Positions 62,002 through 64,000 of a stretch of DNA of 64,000 nucleotides are shown piece after piece. Positions within the stretch are counted from its first letter, which is position 1. Each line of letters opens with the position of its first letter. A program made the position numbers and the translations under genes. The notes beneath the pieces were generated by a model, which made no database searches, was not told where the DNA came from, and saw only the letters and a program-made list of their open reading frames with translations. The DNA lies in assembly GCF_004924335.1 (NCBI RefSeq), contig NZ_CP024633.1, forward strand, positions 3,410,001 to 3,474,000, written 5' to 3'. The stretch comes from Mycobacteroides salmoniphilum (GTDB taxonomy: Bacteria > Actinomycetota > Actinomycetes > Mycobacteriales > Mycobacteriaceae).

Positions 62002-64000
62002 ATGAGCAGCGAGTCCGGCCCACTCGCCCGGTTCTCGGCACCCACTCGGGAATGGTTCGCCGAATCATTCCCGGCTCCCACGCAGGCCCAGTCCGGCGCT
62101 TGGCAGTCCATCGCTAACGGCGACAACACCCTCGTCGTCGCCCCCACCGGATCCGGTAAGACTCTCGCGGCGTTTCTGTGGGCCATCGACACCCTGGCCA
62201 GTGCCGACCCCGATCGGCGCGGGCCGGATGTCGCCGGCAGTGCGGCTCCGGGCCTGGATGTCGCCGGCAGTGCGGCTCCGGGAACCCGGGTCCTGTACAT
62301 CTCGCCACTCAAGGCACTCGCCGTCGATGTCGAGCGAAATCTGCGTGCTCCTCTTGCCGGAATCGCTCGGACCGCACAGCGGATGGGCCTGCCCGAGCCC
62401 TCGATCACCATCGGGGTGCGCTCGGGCGACACGCCAGCGCAGCGCCGCCGCGCGTTGATCTCCTCTCCCCCGGACATTCTCATCACCACGCCCGAATCGC
62501 TGTTCCTGATGCTGACCTCGGCCGCGCGCGAAACATTGGGAACGGTCACCACCGTCATCGTGGACGAGGTGCACGCGGTGGCCGGAACCAAACGCGGCGC
62601 ACATCTCGCGCTCTCCCTTGAACGGCTGGACAGCAGGCTTTCCACGCCGGCACAGCGAATTGGCCTGTCTGCGACGGTGAAACCCGCAGCCGAGGTCGCC
62701 CGCTTCCTGTCCGGTCGCGCTCCGGCCGCCATCGTCGCTCCCGCCAGTCCCAAGACCTTCGACCTGTCGGTGGTGGTGCCTGTTCCGGATATGAGCGCCC
62801 CTGACACCTATCCGAATCCGGAATCCGGCGCCGATTCGCCCCGGACGGGCGGAAACACGATGTGGCCGCATGTGGAGCAGCGCATCGTCGACCTCATCGA
62901 GGCACACCACTCGAGCATTGTCTTTGCCAATTCACGTCGCCTCGCCGAGCGGCTCACCGCCAGGTTCAACGAGATTCACGCCGAACGCCTCGGCGTGGAC
63001 CTCACTCCGGCACCCAATCCCGGTGTACCCGGAGGACCCCCGGCGCACATCATGGGCAGCGGGCAGACCTATGGCGCCGCACCGCTGCTGGCCCGAGCGC
63101 ATCACGGCTCGGTGAGCAAGGAACAGCGCGCGAACATCGAGGACGACCTCAAGACCGGCCGGCTCAGATGCGTGGTGGCCACCAGCAGCCTGGAGCTCGG
63201 AATCGACATGGGCGCCGTGGATCTGGTGGTTCAGGTGGAGGCGCCGCCGTCGGTGGCCAGTGGACTGCAACGCATCGGTAGGGCCGGCCACCAAGTGGGC
63301 GAGGTCTCCAGAGGCGTGCTCTTCCCGAAGCACCGCACCGATCTGTTGGGCTGCGCGGTCACGGTGCGGCGCATGCTCGACGGCGATATCGAGACCCTGC
63401 ACGTGCCCGCTAATCCGCTGGACATCCTGGCCCAACACACGGTGGCCGCGTGCGCCTTGGATCCGCTGGACGTTGAGACCTGGTTCGACGTCGTCAGGCG
63501 TAGCGCCCCCTTCAGCTCCTTGCCGCGCAGCGCGTTTGACGCGGTACTTGACCTGCTCAGCGGCAAATACCCCTCCACCGACTTCGCCGAGCTGCGTCCG
63601 CGTGTCGTCTACGACAGAGACGAAGGAACGCTCACCGGACGGCCCGGAGCGCAGCGGCTGGCGGTGACGTCCGGTGGCGCCATTCCCGATCGCGGCCTGT
63701 TCACGGTGTACATGTATGGCGGCGCCGAAGGCGAGAAGCCCTCACGGGTGGGGGAACTCGATGAGGAAATGGTGTACGAATCACGGCCGGGCGACGTGAT
63801 TTCATTGGGTGCCACCAGCTGGCGCATTACCGAGATCACCCATGAGCGGGTCGTGGTGGTCCCGGCCTTCGGGCAACCGGGCAGGTTGCCGTTCTGGCGC
63901 GGCGACGCCGTGGGGCGGCCCGCCGAGCTGGGCATGGCACTGGGACACCTCACCGGCGAACTGGCCGCCGCACGCAATGCAGAATTCGAAACACGTTGTG
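62002..64000 (+). CDS. lhr: Lhr superfamily 2 DNA helicase (partial, 5' end)
   Basis: The frame runs open to the window edge, giving the first ~666 residues of an enzyme of about 1500. Mycobacterial Lhr is an ATP-dependent 3'-5' helicase induced by DNA damage. Motif Q/I is PTQAQSGAWQSIA with APTGSGKTLAAF, motif Ia is VLYISPLKALAVDVERNL, the Walker B box is VDEVHAV, motif III is LSATVK, and motifs V/VI read SSLELGIDMGAV and GLQRIGRAGHQVG. The winged-helix and later domains start near residue 460. Between motifs I and Ia there is a direct duplication of ten codons. It follows the TetR gene closely. Confidence 0.93.
   Translation, partial: MSSESGPLARFSAPTREWFAESFPAPTQAQSGAWQSIANGDNTLVVAPTGSGKTLAAFLWAIDTLASADPDRRGPDVAGSAAPGLDVAGSAAPGTRVLYISPLKALAVDVERNLRAPLAGIARTAQRMGLPEPSITIGVRSGDTPAQRRRALISSPPDILITTPESLFLMLTSAARETLGTVTTVIVDEVHAVAGTKRGAHLALSLERLDSRLSTPAQRIGLSATVKPAAEVARFLSGRAPAAIVAPASPKTFDLSVVVPVPDMSAPDTYPNPESGADSPRTGGNTMWPHVEQRIVDLIEAHHSSIVFANSRRLAERLTARFNEIHAERLGVDLTPAPNPGVPGGPPAHIMGSGQTYGAAPLLARAHHGSVSKEQRANIEDDLKTGRLRCVVATSSLELGIDMGAVDLVVQVEAPPSVASGLQRIGRAGHQVGEVSRGVLFPKHRTDLLGCAVTVRRMLDGDIETLHVPANPLDILAQHTVAACALDPLDVETWFDVVRRSAPFSSLPRSAFDAVLDLLSGKYPSTDFAELRPRVVYDRDEGTLTGRPGAQRLAVTSGGAIPDRGLFTVYMYGGAEGEKPSRVGELDEEMVYESRPGDVISLGATSWRITEITHERVVVVPAFGQPGRLPFWRGDAVGRPAELGMALGHLTGELAAARNAEFETRC
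62226..62282. repeat. Tandem 30-bp direct repeat within lhr
   Basis: Two copies of a 27-base match repeat at a 30-base period, encoding DVAGSAAPGL then DVAGSAAPGT, so the reading frame is kept. It lies in a loop between the Walker A region and motif Ia, at about residues 76-95 of Lhr. Probably a recent slippage duplication and a candidate polymorphic site. Confidence 0.9.

Noticed and set aside
1..64000. tRNA, rRNA, CRISPR arrays, insertion sequences or prophage genes
   Set aside because: No tRNA-like clover, spaced repeats, transposase, integrase or phage structural gene was seen; the only mobile-like gene is the 13E12-family HNH protein.

Overview
The window is about 64 kb of a high-GC, gene-dense actinobacterial chromosome. 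Gene content and order are those of a mycobacterium. From left to right it follows the Mycobacterium tuberculosis segment Rv3244c (lpqB) to Rv3296 (lhr): lpqB-mtrB-mtrA, tmk, sahH, alkX-rubB-rubA-alkB, manA-manB, whiB2, fbiA-fbiB, manC-wbbL1-rmlD, lcp1, fadE25, purE-purK, birA, accD5-accE5-maf, sseA, accA3, lat-lrpA, pcd and lhr. The insertions and losses relative to M. tuberculosis fit a rapid grower, possibly the Mycobacteroides abscessus/chelonae group. That species-level guess is an inference from memory of gene order, not a search result. No rRNA, tRNA, insertion sequence, prophage or CRISPR array was seen, and no gap between genes exceeds 300 bases.

Layout. 0-4.2 kb: the MtrAB two-component system with its lipoprotein LpqB, in one overlapping operon. 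4.2-6.8 kb: an acyl-CoA ligase and a divergent mgtC with a possible leader peptide. 6.9-13.1 kb: tmk, sahH, the alkane hydroxylase operon with a palindromic candidate operator, and an amino-acid permease. 13.2-19.4 kb: a cation diffusion facilitator, the mannose-phosphate enzymes and whiB2. 19.7-22.6 kb: coenzyme F420 genes fbiA-fbiB followed by a coupled Nudix gene. 22.6-27.8 kb: nucleotide-sugar and arabinogalactan-linker genes (manC, wbbL1, rmlD) and the LytR-CpsA-Psr ligase. 27.8-33 kb: fadE25, purE-purK, GtrA, a PH-domain protein and birA. 33-36 kb: a sterol-type cassette (KshA, a FadD17-like ligase, an unlisted 51-residue ORF). 36-39.8 kb: accD5, accE5 and a maf gene that runs on in frame into about 350 extra residues.

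39.8-50.5 kb is an accessory block placed between maf and sseA, which are neighbours in M. tuberculosis. It holds a TetR/dienelactone hydrolase/methyltransferase set and a compact five-gene operon (DUF6285-like, APH-type kinase, acyl-CoA dehydrogenase, gluconate kinase, GntP permease). The first three resemble the LvaB-LvaA-LvaC enzymes that rearrange 4-hydroxyacyl-CoAs. The block also has a luciferase-like oxidoreductase, a 13E12-family HNH protein with a perfect mycobacterial SOS box over its start codon, and an unusual membrane protein. 50.6-53.9 kb: sseA-sufE-like and accA3. AccA3 carries the biotin site that BirA would modify, and it partners AccD5/AccE5. 54-64 kb: an FMN reductase behind a MerR/SoxR-type promoter; a lysine-degradation cluster (lat, lrpA, a 2-oxoadipate dioxygenase/decarboxylase family gene, pcd); a zinc-ribbon SDR protein; a TetR regulator; and the 5' two-fifths or so of lhr.

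The most interesting items are the Lva-like operon, the Maf fusion, the coupled 51-residue ORF beside KshA/FadD, the mgtC leader ORF, the SOS box, the MerR/SoxR-type site without a local regulator, and a pair of related 56-bp palindromic intergenic elements.
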